Shown: positions 1-11,051 of the stretch, piece by piece
How the letters are laid out: each line of letters begins with the position of its first letter
Numbering within the stretch: position 1 is the stretch's first letter
Origin: Symbiodinium natans
Lineage: Eukaryota > Sar > Dinophyceae > Suessiales > Symbiodiniaceae
Reading direction: 5' to 3'
DNA length: 64,000 nucleotides
Assembly: GCA_905221605.1 (NCBI GenBank)
Contig: CAJNDS010001446.1
Coordinates: 1,037,315 to 1,101,314, forward strand
The notes under the pieces: model-generated
Seen by the model: the letters and a program-made list of their open reading frames with translations, nothing else
Databases searched by the model: none
Told to the model about the DNA's origin: nothing
Position numbers and translations under genes: made by a program

Positions 1-48
1 GTTCTCCCTCCCTAAACCTTGGACCCTAAAGCTTAAACCCCCAACCCT

Positions 49-198
49 ACACCCTACACCCTACACCCTAAACCCTAAACCCTAAACCCTAAACCGTAAA
101 CCCTAAACCCTAAACCCTAAACCCTAAACCCTAAACCCTAAACCCTAAACCCTAAACCCTAAACCCTAAACCCCCCCCCCCCCCCCCCCCCCCCCCCC
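49..198 (-). repeat. Telomere-like array (CCCTAAA)n plus poly-C run
   Basis: About 17 near-perfect CCCTAAA units followed by a run of roughly 28 C. The array is interstitial, because it is followed by coding-like sequence and an opposed TTTAGGG array rather than a chromosome end. Confidence 0.95.
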
Positions 199-218
199 AA
201 CCCCAAAACACGCCCTAG

Positions 219-295
219 GTTCGCCGAAGAAGCGGCGCCGAAACCTCCACAGCCTCCTCTGCGTCCTGAGTCCCAAGCCATAGAAGCCTGGCAAA
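219..295 (+). other. Exon-like island between opposed telomere-like arrays
   Basis: An open frame starts after a CCCTAG acceptor-like edge and reads FAEEAAPKPPQPPLRPESQA in part. A possible GT donor at 296 leads into TTTAGGG repeats. The flanks are CCCTAAA on the left and TTTAGGG on the right. No family is recognised; it could be an exon or a gene fragment. Confidence 0.4.
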
Positions 296-300
296 GTAGC

Positions 301-397
301 TAGGGGTTTAGGGTTTAGGGTTTCGGGTTTAGGGTTTAGGGTTTAGGGTTTAGGGTTTCGGGTTCAGGGTTTAGGGTTTAGGGTTTAGGGTTTAGGG
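301..397 (+). repeat. Telomere-like array (TTTAGGG)n
   Basis: About 13 units with a few TTTCGGG and TTCAGGG variants, in the orientation opposite to the array at the window start. Confidence 0.95.
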
Positions 398-1367
398 CTC
401 GCTTGAAAGCTAAGATGTCCCTTGTTGAAGGGGTTTAGACTTTCAGACCACACTGTTGAGGTATGAGGTTTGTGAGGCATTTAAGGCCTGAGGGGTAGGG
501 CCTGGAGCCTTTGTGCTGTTTTGTAGCATGACGTAGTATAATCTTAGACATGTACTATGTGCTCAGGCTTGTTTGGCTTGGGTGCGGTGGTGGGAGTTAC
601 GGGAGTATCACCAAATGAAGATGACCCGCCCGTTAAGGCGAGCCAACCAAATTCGTGCAAGTGGCAGGCCCTGTCCTGTGTGCACCTTCATAATTGGGTA
701 ACGGGGTACTCTTATTACATTCTTAGGTACACATGCTCTGTTCTTAGTTGCTAGGCCATTGTATGATGAATTTGCTATATAACATTATGAAATTTATGCG
801 ACATTGGTATATTTTACTGTTTTATTCTTAGTAGATGGTTATACTGATGTATGAATACATTGTTTCACTATCACACCGTTATGTTTATGTTTATTAGTAT
901 ACCGAAAGAGACGCACTACGGGCATGCGTTCTGCAGGTGTATTTGTGGCGATTCTTTGGTCTTAGGGTCTGGTTGAAGGGTGGCCAGAACACCCCTCCCC
1001 CACCTGGACCTTCAATTACAGGGTCTTTGAGGGAGGCGGATTCAAACACTCCCCACTACTCCCTAAGGCTCCCGAAGATTCCCTATGGTTCTCTAGCTGC
1101 CTACCCCCCATGACCCCCCTCCCTTAAGCACCCTATAAAACCCAAAACCCTTTTCCCTGACCCTAAACTGACAATGCACCTTATAATGCTTATCATTCAA
1201 GGGCTAACAGCCCCCCCCCCCCCCCCAAATGAGGGTCCTTTTTTTGGGCCGGCTTGTTCTCAGACGGAGCCTTATATATATATATATATATATATATGGT
1301 TCAGCGTCGAGCGTCCTGGGCCCCCCCCCCCATGGTATCCCCCCCCCCAAGTCTACTCTACGGTCCC
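398..1367. other. Non-repetitive stretch, no gene recognised
   Basis: Mixed AT-rich sequence with C-rich runs, a short TA microsatellite near 1275-1296 and poly-C near 1210 and 1320. The short frames here have no coding character that I can defend. Confidence 0.5.
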
Positions 1368-1705
1368 TAAACCCTAAACCCTAAACCCTAAACCCTAAAC
1401 CCTAAACCCTAAACCCTAAAACCTAAACCCTAACCCTAAACCCTAAACCTGAAGTCTTAAACCTTAAACCCTAAACCCTAAAACCCTGAACCCTAAACCC
1501 TAACCCTAAAACCAACCCCCAACCACACCACAGGGGGGGGGGATTCATCTTAGTACCCCATCCGCGGGGAAAACCCTAAACCCTAAACCCTAAACCCTAA
1601 ACCCTAAAACCCTAAACCGTAAACCCTAAACCCTAAACCCTAAAACCCTAAAACCCTAAAACCCTAAACCCTAAACCCTAAACCCTAAAACCCTAAAACC
1701 AACCC
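1368..1705 (-). repeat. Two CCCTAAA array blocks with a duplicated edge motif
   Basis: Two blocks of CCCTAAA repeat (about 1368-1515 and 1572-1705). Each ends with the same segment, AACCAACCCCCAACCACACC, running into a G run, so the block edge has been duplicated locally. Confidence 0.9.
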
Positions 1706-1719
1706 CCAACCACACCACA

Positions 1720-1774
1720 GGGGGGGGGGGGGGGGGGGGGGTTGGGGGGGGGGGGGGGGTGGGGGGGGGGGGGT

Positions 1775-1847
<73 letters not shown>

Positions 1848-1870
1848 GGTAGGGGGGGGGGGGGGGGGGC
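1720..1870 (+). repeat. About 150-bp poly-G tract with scattered T
   Basis: Almost uninterrupted G with single T interruptions. On the minus strand it gives apparent long poly-proline frames, which I regard as artefacts of the homopolymer. Tract length is probably unreliable in the assembly. Confidence 0.9.
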
Positions 1871-1899
1871 CCGCCGGGGCCGAATCATATATATACATA

Positions 1900-3350
1900 T
1901 GAAAACATAGGGTACCTAGGGTACCCAGACAGGGTCCATCATTTAGAGAACCGCTCAGGTACAGTGTGGGGTATTTAAGGCAGGGTTTGGGGTTTAGGGT
2001 TTGGGGTTTAGAGTCTGGGGTTTAGGGTTTAGGGTTAGGGTATAGGGTTTCAAAAATCAGAGTGGTGCGATTGTAGCTCAGGGTCTGAGAAGGGTGTCGG
2101 CACTGACAGGCAGGGCTCAAATTCGCGGTCGCATTCCAGGCCCCATGCAGGCCCTGGAATGGAATGGTTCAAACCTTAGCCCTCACCCTAAACCCTAAGC
2201 CCTAAAGCCTAAACCCTTGACCCTCAACCCTTAAACCCAAACCCTAAACCCTAAAGCTTTAAACCCTGAGCCCAAACCCTAAATGCTAAACCCTTTTGTC
2301 TTACAACTCGATAACCCATCCAACCCTTCACTTTAGAACCATACATTTCTCTAGAGCACCAAAACAGCCAAAGCTCTAAACCCTAGAGCCCTAAACCCTG
2401 AACCCCATATACCTTAGAACCCAAGAAGAGGGCCTATCCTAAACTCCGAAGACCCAAAGCCCGAATGCCCCCCAACAAAAATACCCTAGATCCCTCCCGC
2501 TCGGGAGGCTCTCCTCTCTGATAATCTGGAAGCCCTACAGCCATGAAAGGGCTTAGGGTTGAGGCTTTAGGGTTTAGTTAGGGTAACATGAGGGGGCCCA
2601 GCAAGGTACCCCTAATCGGAAACCCCCAATCTCCCAACGCTGAAACCCGCAACGTCTGGAATGAACTTAAAGCCTAAGTTTTGATACAGGCTCAGGGTTG
2701 GAGGGGTCATCTAAAGTTTTAAACCTTAAGCCCTATGAACCCTAAACTTCAAGCCCCTAAACCCTGAACCTTAAACCCTAGACCCTAGACCCTAAAGCCT
2801 AAACCCTAAACCCTAAACCCTAAACCCTAAACCCTACACCCTAAACCCTAAACCCTAAGCTCCGACCTGCCCTTGGCGACGGGGCGCCTGCGCGCAGGAG
2901 GAAGCGAATGGAAAAAGCGGGCTCAGGGATTAAAGTAGCTAGGTTTAGGGTTTAGGGTTTAGGGTGTAGGGTTTAGGGTTTCGGGTTTCGGGTTTAGGGT
3001 TTAGGGTTTAGGGTTATAGACTTTAGGGTTTAGGTTTTAGGGTTTGAGGCAGGAGCCAGAGGGTTCAGGGTGGTCTAAGAATTCCAGGAACTTCTGGGGC
3101 TAAAGGCCTTAGGGGTTCAGGGGTTGAGGCTCTTGTTGGGAGGTCAGGATTTAGGGTTTAGCGGTGTTTAGACACCTGAAACTCCCGACCCTAAACCCTG
3201 CACCCGAAACCTTAAACCCTAAACTCCCTAAACTCCCTAAACGCCCTAAACGCCCTAAAAGCCCTAATATCCTAAACACTAAACCCTAGACCCTGAACCC
3301 TAAACCCTAAACCTTAAACCCCCAACACCCTAAACCCGAAGCCCCCTCGC
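1900..3350. repeat. Degenerate telomere-like repeat region with an island at about 2869-2930
   Basis: Interspersed CCCTAAA and TTTAGGG variants in short blocks. The region includes a GC-rich island at about 2869-2930 (after CCCTAAG, before AAAGTAGCTAGG) in the usual arrangement of CCCTAAA on the left and TTTAGGG on the right. No gene can be named. Confidence 0.7.
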
Positions 3351-3352
3351 AG

Positions 3353-3417
3353 CACAACGACAAGCTCTTCCTGGGCCGCGTCTCGGCAGTGCGGCTCATC
3401 GTTCCGGAGGTGCCTGG
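3353..3417 (+). other. Exon-like island (65 bp, phase 0 to 2)
   Basis: Bounded by an acceptor-like CGCAG and a donor-like GTAGGG. The uninterrupted frame reads HNDKLFLGRVSAVRLIVPEV. The left flank is CCCTAAA-rich and the right flank is TTTAGGG. Amino-acid composition is protein-like, but no family is recognised. Confidence 0.5.
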
Positions 3418-3530
3418 GTAGGGTCTAAACCCTACATGGTTTAGGGTTTAGGGTTTAGGGTTTAGGGTTTACGGCTTAGGGTTTAGGGTTTAGGGTTTAG
3501 GGCGTTTGGGAAGTTTATGGTTTAAGGTTG

Positions 3531-3660
3531 CTTGGAGGTTCATGGTACTTATTACCCAGCGACGATAACTGAAATTACAACCCACTGATAAGCCCCTCAA
3601 GTGCCCGAATATGGTCATAAGTACAGTGATGATTGGAAACAAGTACCAGGAACCTGCAAG
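3531..3660. mobile_element. MITE-like element, family D
   Basis: Terminal inverted repeats begin CTTGGAGGTTCATGGTAC and end with the diverged complement (GTACCAGGAACCTGCAAG). Other copies lie at 12611-12731, 25440-25692, 26181-26320 and 35763-35981. There is no coding capacity. Confidence 0.8.
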
Positions 3661-4189
3661 TATGCCATAGGCCCAGAACCCGGAATGCTCCACCCTGAGC
3701 CCTGCACCCTGAACCCTACAGGCCCTCAGCCCTGAACCCTGAACCCTGAACCTAACAGCGCTACAAAGCCCCAAGCCCCTGCTCCCTACTGGTCGCATCC
3801 CCCCCTTCCCCCCCCCCCCCCCCCCCCCCCCCCCCCACGACTCTTCACCCCTCTGCGACATCCCAAACCCCGAAGCCCTAAATCCCAAACCCAGGCCTAA
3901 ACCCATGGTTTCTTTGGGCCGTACCGTAAAATTCCTAGACCCTAAACCCTGGACCCCATGAGTGAACTTGATTTTCCCTGTTAGGGTCTTAGGGGCTCCG
4001 GGTAAGGCTTGGAGGTTGTTTCAGAACAGCGTGAGGTTGGGGGTTCAGAGACCTAAACCCTTCGCCCTAAACCCTAAGTTTAGGGCTTAGGGTTTAGGGC
4101 TTAGGGGTTTACGGTTTCCTCAACCCAGCCCCTGTACCGAAAAGAGGCGAGTCGCTTGAAAGAGGGTGTCGGTTGCTCAAGCCCTAAAC

Positions 4190-4480
4190 CCTAAACTCCC
4201 AAGCCCTAAACCCTAAACCCTAAAACCCTAAAACCCTAAAACCCTTAAACCCTTAAACCCTTAAACCCTTAAACCCTTAAACCCTTAAACCCTTAAACCC
4301 TTAAACCCTTAAACCCTTAAACCCTTAAACCCTTAAACCCTAAACCCTAAAGCCCTTAAGCCCTTAAACCCTTAAACCCTTAAACCCTTAAACCCCAAAC
4401 CCTAAAGCCCTAAAACCTAACACCCTAAACCCTAAACTCCCAAACCCTAAACCCTCAAGCCCTAAAACCCTAAAACCCTA
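4190..4480 (-). repeat. Homogenised variant array (CCCTTAAA)n
   Basis: A core of about fourteen 8-bp CCCTTAAA units (about 4235-4335) is embedded in 7-bp CCCTAAA repeat. This is local amplification of a variant unit. Confidence 0.9.
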
Positions 4481-4509
4481 AACTCCCAAACCCAAGGCTC
4501 CAAACCACA

Positions 4510-4590
4510 AACCCTAAACCCACGACTTCTGGCTTTTCGGGAGCGGCTTAAGGGCCCTGAAAGGCTTGGATGGCCTAACTCTGTGAATGC
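4510..4590 (+). other. Weak exon-like island
   Basis: A short open frame including WLFGSGLRALKGLDGLTL lies between CCCTAAA on the left and TTAGGG on the right. Support is composition and position only. Confidence 0.25.
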
Positions 4591-4729
4591 TAAGCCCTTA
4601 GGGTTCAGGGTTTAGGGTGTGGGGTTTGGGGTTTAGGGTTTAGGGTTTAGGGTTGATGTGCCCTTCAAAAGGGTTCTTAACTTAGTGAACCTCCGGGCAA
4701 GCTCGGTTTGGGGCGCTTAAAGTGAACCT

Positions 4730-5240
4730 TCAAGCTCTAAACCCCAAGCCCTGAGCCATAAGCCCCAACCCCCAACGACGAAGCCCCAAACCCCAAACCC
4801 TCTAAACCCTAAACCCCAAACCCTAAACCCCAAACCCCCAACCCTAAACCCCAAACCCTAAACCCTAAACCCTAAACCCTAAACCCTAAACCCTAAACAA
4901 GCAGGCGGCCCGCTCCCTGGGCCAGGCGCGCCCAGTCTCAGTAGCGTCCTAGGCAAAGAAAGCCAGAGGTTGGGATTGTAGGGTTTAGGGTTAGGGTTTA
5001 GGGTTTAGGGTTTGGGGTTTGGGGTTTAGGTTTTAGGTTTTAGGGTTTAGGATGCAGGGTTGAGGGTTAAGCTCATGAGCCCCAGAAACCTAAGCCCTAG
5101 GCCCGGCAATGACCCTAAACCCCTAAACCCTAACAACCCCAAAAGCCCCAAAGACCTAGAACCCCAAAACCCTGCTAGGGTTTAGGGTTTAGGGTTTAGG
5201 GTTTAGGGTTTAGGGTTTAGGGTTTAGGGTTTAGGGTTAG
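4730..5240. repeat. Alternating CCCTAAA and TTTAGGG arrays
   Basis: CCCTAAA block at about 4800-4898, a GC-rich island at about 4899-4970, a TTTAGGG block at 4980-5050, a mixed C-rich block, then a clean TTTAGGG block at 5176-5238. Confidence 0.85.
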
Positions 5241-5399
5241 CCGAACGCCTCAAACGCCTCAACCCTGGGGCCTGAGTTTTGGAGACCTTTCTTCCCCCAA
5301 CGGGGCGTCTTCCGGGGGTGCCCAGGATTTCCTGCTTCAAATGCTTGGGGTACCCAAAATCCCTCCGTTTCGGGAGGTTGGCTTTGGGGGGTTAAAGGG

Positions 5400-5512
5400 C
5401 TTTGTGGTGCTTTACTGTAGCTTTAGATCCTTAGCCTTTTTTGGGTTTATTGGGTTTCCTAGTAAGGCAGCTAAAAAGTTAGTTTATAGCTACCTTCCTA
5501 AGTGCAGCCAAG
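5400..5512 (+). mobile_element. Dispersed introner-like element, family A
   Basis: Begins CTTTGTGGTGCTTTACTG and ends GTGCAGCCAAG, with an internal hairpin built from GGCAGCTA and TAGCTACC. Near-identical copies lie at 15442-15553, 24795-24908, 32525-32636 and 39447-39552. Two of these interrupt coding sequence. Confidence 0.85.
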
Positions 5513-5585
5513 AGGGTTAGGGGGCTTAGGGCTTAAGGCATCCTACATGAAAGGTCATCCCTGCAGACCTAGACCCTATACCCGT

Positions 5586-5680
5586 CTAGGACCCAGAGTA
5601 GGCCCTCATTTCATTTTTTGGGTATGGGTTCCCGAGAAGACCCTTTAAACCAAAAAAGGCTCCTTCAAATTCCCCGGTTA
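5586..5680. mobile_element. MITE-like element, family C (diverged)
   Basis: Starts CTAGGACCCAGAGTAGGCCC and contains the family's ACCAAAAAAGG core. The right inverted repeat is degraded. Confidence 0.6.
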
Positions 5681-6006
5681 CCAGTATCCCTAAACCCTAA
5701 ACCCGAACCCCAAATATCCCTGTTTATTCCTAGGCTACCCTTGGGTTTAGTATTCAAAAACCCTAAACCTAAACCCGAAACCATAAACCTCTGCTGATTT
5801 ACGGAGCGTTCCATTCATGAAGGGATTTTGGGCCCTCTGAGCCTGGGTTGCTCAGACACCCTTCACAGCCGATGCTTTCACCCTCAACCCCAACCCTAGA
5901 CCCTAAGCCCCAAACCAAAACCCCAAAGCGGTTTAGGGTTTCGGGTCTATAGGGTTTAGGGTTTAGGGCCCCAACCCCTAAACCCTAAACCCTAAACCCT
6001 AGACCC

Positions 6007-6065
6007 TAGAAGAGCTGAACCAGGCTGGTTCCGTGCTGCCCGAACGCGAGCAGGACGCAGAGCCT
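6007..6065 (+). other. Exon-like island
   Basis: Lies immediately after CCCTAG and before GGGTTTAGGG. The open frame reads ELNQAGSVLPEREQDAEP. It is bounded by CCCTAAA on the left and TTTAGGG on the right. Confidence 0.45.
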
Positions 6066-6128
6066 GGGTTTAGGGTTTAGGGTTTAGGGTTTAGGGTTTA
6101 GGGTTTAGGGTTTAGGGTTTAGGGTTTA
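6064..6128 (+). repeat. Telomere-like array (TTTAGGG)n
   Basis: About nine perfect units starting directly at the island edge. Confidence 0.95.
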
Positions 6129-6597
6129 CGAACTCCGGAAGGGTTTGGGGCTTAGGGTTTGGGGTTTAGGGTTATTATCTGGGTTTAGGGTTCATGATTT
6201 CGGTTTAGGGCTATACCCCAGGTGGTTTGTACCCTGACAGGGATTCTGGTGGTACATGGGGCACTCGTTTCCAGGTGTTTGTTAGGGCTTGGATTACCGA
6301 CTCCTCTGCAAAAAGGGCAAGGGCCTTGTCTTTATACCTAGGTTGCTGGGAACCTATCTAGACATACCCTGCGCACCCTGAACCCTGAACCCTGAACCCT
6401 AAACCCTAAACCTCGACTTGATATCAAGGTCGAGGGTCTAGTCGGGGTTGACCCGACACTCACCAGGCTTTGTCATCCCTTGAACCCCGCAAATTCCTAG
6501 AACCCTGACTCCAGGGTTCAGGGTTCAGGGTTTAGGGTTTAAGGTTTAGGGTTTGGGGTTTAGAAACCCTAGCCCTAAACCCCAAACCCCAAACCCC

Positions 6598-6667
6598 ATC
6601 TCTGCGGCCCACGCGCCCTGTCGAAAGGATGCCGAGCTCCTCAGGGCTGTGATCCCGGAGGTGCTTT
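6598..6667 (+). other. Exon-like island
   Basis: The open frame includes SAAHAPCRKDAELLRAVIPE. CCCTAAA-type flank on the left and TTTAGGG-type on the right. No clean AG acceptor is visible at the left edge. Confidence 0.3.
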
Positions 6668-6929
6668 AGGGGTTTTCGGCTTCGGGTTTCAGGTCTTTTA
6701 GGGTTTAGGGGTTTTGGGGTTTGGGTTTAGGGTTTGGGGTTTTGGGCTTAGGGCTTTCCGGGTGTAGGGTTTAGGGGTTGTAGAGGCTTTAGGGGCTGTA
6801 GGGGGTTTAGCGGTTTTCGGGTCTTTCGGGGTTTTAGGGGTGGTTCAGACGTCTATGAGGTTTCAGTGTTTGAAGGGTTTTTGCTTTCAGGTCTGGGGCG
6901 TGTAAGGCTAAGGTTTGAGTCTTTTTGTT

Positions 6930-6991
6930 GGGTTTAGGGTTTAGGGTTTAGGGTTTAGGGTTTAGGGTTTAGGGTTTAGGGTTTAGGGTTC
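6930..6991 (+). repeat. Telomere-like array (TTTAGGG)n
   Basis: About eight clean units within a longer stretch (6660-7070) of degenerate TTTAGGG variants. Confidence 0.95.
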
Positions 6992-7159
6992 TTGAAGTTG
7001 CTGCAGCTTTCTTTGGTTTTTTGTTCAGGGTTTAGGGCTTAGGGCTTAGGGCTTATGGAGGGTTGGGTTGAGGGTTGAGGTTTCTGCTGTCTTGCTACTA
7101 GCATGTTATCTCGGCCAGTCGCGACCGAGAGTACATATGTACCTAATCCGCAAAACTTT

Positions 7160-7270
7160 CTAGGACCCAGAGTAGGCCCTGATTTCCTTCTTTTAGGGTT
7201 GCGGTTTCCTTATAATCCCCATCATGCCCAAAAGGGTGCCCTTCTATTCCTAGGTTACTCCTGGGTCTAG
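7160..7270. mobile_element. MITE-like element, family C
   Basis: Left end CTAGGACCCAGAGTAGGCCC; right end GGTTACTCCTGGGTCTAG, its inverted complement. There is an internal CAAAAGGGTGCCC core and no coding capacity. Confidence 0.8.
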
Positions 7271-7433
7271 ACTTCAAATCGTGCAAAAGCCCAAGCTTAA
7301 GATCCCAAGCCTGCACAAGCCACACTAAAAATGCCCCTGGACTTCGTTGAACGTCAGGGTTTCTTCCCCTTAAAGCCTGCAACCCCGCAAACAAACTAAA
7401 ATCCAAAACCCTACCGACCCTAAACCCTAAGCC

Positions 7434-7465
<32 letters not shown>

Positions 7466-7587
7466 ACCCTAAACCCTAAACCCTAAACCCTAACCCTATA
7501 CCCTAAACCCTAAACCCTAAGCCCTAAACCCTAAACCCTAAAGCTATGCCCCCCTCTCCTCAACTAGCATCACGGCAGAGTCCTAAA

Positions 7588-7647
7588 AGCTCGGACCAGG
7601 ACAGCCGTGCCTGGGCGGAGCTGCATCTCTACCTGGAGGACATTCAT
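7588..7647 (+). other. Exon-like island
   Basis: The open frame reads SSDQDSRAWAELHLYLEDIH up to the TTTAG edge. CCCTAAA array on the left and TTTAGGG array on the right. Unrecognised. Confidence 0.45.
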
Positions 7648-8181
7648 TTAGTGTTTAGGGTTTAGGGTGCAGGGTTTAGGGTTTAGGGTTTGGGGTTTAG
7701 GGTTTAGGGTTTAGGGGGCTTATGGCTGGGAGCTCTGGTCAAGTGTGGTATGCTGTCTTTCTGGTGCAGGATGTGCATAGATCGTTGGGGCTGGATCTTG
7801 ACTGCCATTTGGGGGGTGCAAGGGTGTAGGGGTTCGGGACGTAGCTCGTTGCAGGCTTGGGGCTTAGGGTTTCGGGTTTTAGGTGTAGGGTGTAGGGTTT
7901 AGGGTTTTGGGTGCGCTTGCAAAGTTTGGGTTCAATGCTCGGGCTTCCGGCAGAATAGCAGCTTAAACCCTCAACCTGCAATCATCTTACACCCAATCTC
8001 TTCAAGCAGCAGGCCTCATTTTTAAATCCATGTGCCTCTAGTTGGACTTAACATATCCAAGCCGGTGGGTCGCATGCTTGTCGCGGATTCCTGCAGATGT
8101 TTTAAGGCGTAGGTTGATACGGCTTGTTGGGGCTAAAGGATTCGTGGGGCTTGAACGGTTAGGTTTTTTGGCCCAAGTGTA

Positions 8182-8294
8182 CTAGGATGCCCAGTAGTAC
8201 CCTTATTCCCTTTTTGGGGGGTTTAGGTTCCCTTATAAACCCCTTTAAGCCAAAAAGGGCACCCTTTTTAAGCCTTGGTTACTGGGCAGCCTAG
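8182..8294. mobile_element. MITE-like element, family C (diverged)
   Basis: Left end CTAGGATGCCCAGTAGTACC; right end GGTTACTGGGCAGCCTAG, with an internal CCAAAAAGGGCACCC palindrome. Confidence 0.7.
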
Positions 8295-8574
8295 CGTATA
8301 GCGCAACCCTATGGGCCTATGACAATGATTATCCCCACAAGGCCGGCAAGCGCCACACCTTAAACGCTTATAAACACTGCACCCTAAAACCCTAAACCAC
8401 CAGAACCCTAGACCCGTTTTAAAGCCCTTACGCCCTGCAGCCCTAACCCTTGTATCACCCTAAAGCCCAAAAACCCCAACCCTTATAAGACCTAAATTCC
8501 CTAAGCCCTAAACCCTTATTTTCCCCTAAATTCCTAATGTAAACCCAAAACCGCCCAAACCTTCAACCCTTGTC

Positions 8575-8652
8575 AAGACTCTGCTGAGCTCGGAGGACCT
8601 GCGCTCTCGCCTTGGCGAGGAATGCGGCCAAGAGCCGGGCAGCCCAGCAAGG
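8575..8652 (+). other. Exon-like island
   Basis: The open frame includes KTLLSSEDLRSRLGEECGQE and ends at a GTTTCTAGGACCC edge, where a truncated family C element starts. The left flank is CCCTAAA-like. It is strongly protein-like but of unknown family. Confidence 0.45.
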
Positions 8653-9046
8653 GTTTCTAGGACCCAGAGTGGCCCTTTTTTCCTGACAACCAAGACCCGA
8701 AGCCCTAAACCCTAAACCCTAAACCCCCTAAACCCTAAACCCTAAACCCTGAACCCTGAACCCTGAACCCTAAACCCTGGCCTCAGGCTTCCGGGTTGGG
8801 GGGTTTAGAGTTTAGGGTCCAGGGGTCTGCCTGTAACTCGATGTACCCAGATCTACTTAATGTTTAGGATGTAGGGTTTAGGGTTTAGGGTTTAGGGTTT
8901 AGGGTTTAGGGCTACTAGTAGCAACTTACTTCGTAGGTCTCGGGTCAGCAGCGTCTCATATATAGGCAGGTCTCCAAATGAGGGTCCCGCTTTTGGGGTC
9001 CTATAGATTGTGGCGCACCCTCATTTTTCAGCGCTCAAACAGGGAC

Positions 9047-9146
9047 CCTAAACCCTAAACCCTAAACCCTAAACCCTAAACCCTAAACCCTAAACCCTAA
9101 ACCCTAAACCCTAAACCCTAAACCCTAAACCCTAAAAACCCTAAAC
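9047..9146 (-). repeat. Telomere-like array (CCCTAAA)n
   Basis: About thirteen perfect units. TTTAGGG blocks follow at 9240-9385 and CCCTAAA or CCCTGAA blocks at 9470-9625. Confidence 0.95.
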
Positions 9147-9765
9147 CCACATATCCAGGGCTTGTACCTTAGACATTTGAGGTGGTGCCCTTGGGCTTGG
9201 GGATGTTCAGGAGCCCTTGGTCGCTGTTGAGGGTGTAGGGGTTTCGGGTTTAGGGTTTAGGGTTTAAGTTTAGGGTTCAGGGTTTAGGGTTTGGGGTTTA
9301 AGTTTAGGGTTCAGGGTTCAGGGTTTAGGGTTTAGGGTTTAGGGTTCAGGGTTGAGGGTTTAGGGTTTAGGGTTGAGGGCTTACCATGTCATGGATGCAT
9401 CGTGCAATCACATGGTGTGCTGGGGGAACTCAGTTCAAGTTCCGGCTGGGCTCTTGCAGGTACCCTAAGCCCTAAACCCTAAACCCTAAACACTGAAGCC
9501 CTAAACCCTAAACCCTGAAGCCCTAAACCCTAAACCCTAAACCCTAAACCCTGAAACCCTGAAGCCCTAAACCCTAACACCCTAACACCCTGAAGCCCGA
9601 AACCCTAAACCCTAAACCCTAACCCCCCCCCCCCCCCCCGGCCTCGCCCCGCCTGAGCCTTGAGGATTTTTCAAACCTTGATCGAAGCCTCGAACTTGGT
9701 CGATGAGGCTGCATTCTTACTGTCGGTCAGTAGGGAATGAGGGAATGAGGCACCCTGTGTCCCCT

Positions 9766-9766
9766 C

Positions 9767-9798
<32 letters not shown>

Positions 9799-9800
9799 CC
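9766..9800. repeat. TA microsatellite
   Basis: (TA)n with one G interruption. Confidence 0.95.
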
Positions 9801-9979
9801 CTTTAAGGGATTTTCCTTTAAGGGATTCAATAGGGTACCTTAAGCATTGGGAGACCTGCCGGGGGAAAGGAAGGGCTCAGGGAAGTTTAGGGTTTAGGAT
9901 TTAGGGTTTAGGGTTTAGGGTTTAGGGTTAGGGGTTTAAGGTTTAGGCTTTCGGGTTTCGGGTTTCGGGTGCCCAAATT

Positions 9980-10300
9980 GTGGGGGTTTCCAGCTTAACA
10001 ACTCTACTTTGCAACAAGGTACACAGCCCCCTTTTTCGCCGTGCACGTTTGTTTGTTTTTTTTTCCCCTCGTACGCCCTCTTGCTGTGTACACCTTTTCC
10101 TTTTGGTGCTTCATGGGTCTCTCGCAAGAGAGTCGTTGTTTCACAGACCAAGTCTTGTCCAGAAAACTACGAGCGCGTTCAACATTGTGTGTTGGTATAT
10201 TGGGCTACCCACAGGGTCCATGTACCTACATAGCATATGCTTGGGCCTGAAAAGGGGTTTCCATGTAGTAGCTTTAGGGCCCAAGTATATACTATGCAGC
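9980..10300. other. Unique stretch, no gene recognised
   Basis: Non-repetitive sequence with overlapping short frames on both strands. None has a convincing start, domain or composition. Confidence 0.4.
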
Positions 10301-10309
10301 ACCCTAAAC

Positions 10310-10388
10310 CCTGAACCCTGAACCCTGAACCCTGAACCCTAAACCCTAAACCCTAAACCCTAAACCCTAAACCCTAAACCCTAAACCC
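10310..10388 (-). repeat. Telomere-like array, CCCTGAA then CCCTAAA
   Basis: Four CCCTGAA units grade into about seven CCCTAAA units. Confidence 0.9.
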
Positions 10389-10509
10389 GAGCCATAAGTA
10401 GAGATAAAAAAAGGGCCCTAAGCCCTATAGGTACGGTACATGGACCCTTAGGGCGAGTTTCGACTGATTTTTTGAACCTCAGTGCGGGCCTACAGGCCGA
10501 CTTCGGGTT

Positions 10510-10905
10510 GCTTCAGGGCTTCAGGCTTCAGGGTTTAGGGTTTCGGGCTTCAAGGTGTTAGGGTGTTAGGGTTTAGGGCTTCAGGGTTTTAGGGTTTAGG
10601 GTTTGGGGTTTAGGGTTTAGGGCTTCAGGGTTTAGGGTTTAGGGCTTCAGTGTTTAGGGTTTAGGGTTTAGGGCTTCAGGGTTTAGGGCTTCAGGGTTTA
10701 GGGGTTTAGGGTCTAGGGTTTAGGGCTTCAGGGTTCAGGGCTTCAGGGTTTAGGGGTTTAGGGTCTAGAACGTCAGGGTTTAGGGTTTTTGGGGGGGGGG
10801 GGGGGGTGCGGGGGCTGTCTTGGCTTGGGTGTAGCTTCAGGTCTGCAGTTTCAGGATTTCAGGGGGGGGGCGGGGGCGGGGGCGGGGGGGGTGGGGGGGG
10901 GGGGG
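10510..10905 (+). repeat. Degenerate TTTAGGG/GGCTTCA array and G runs
   Basis: A higher-order pattern of TTTAGGG units alternating with GGGCTTCAGGG (10510-10785), followed by poly-G tracts at about 10789-10806 and 10863-10905. Confidence 0.85.
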
Positions 10906-10924
10906 ACTTCGCAGTTACACCCGA

Positions 10925-11030
10925 AACCCTAAAACGTCAACGCAAAAGCCCCGGAAGCCGCGACGAGGCGAACGAGATCACTGCCGCCGTCCGGCCCAGC
11001 GACAACCTCAAGTTCGAGGTTCCTGGGGGA
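10925..11030 (+). other. Exon-like island
   Basis: The open frame includes SRDEANEITAAVRPSDNLKF and lies between a G-rich tract and a family E element. The family is unknown. Confidence 0.4.
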
Positions 11031-11051
11031 GAAGTTACAAATTCTAAATTC

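Noticed and set aside
1-200. True chromosome end at the left of the window
   Set aside because: The array is short, is followed by opposed arrays, and the same repeat is scattered over the whole window.
557-754. 65-codon frame
   Set aside because: No motif or flanking splice support, and composition is not clearly coding.
1671-1898. Poly-proline frames on the minus strand
   Set aside because: They are translations of a poly-G tract, open in every frame for compositional reasons only.
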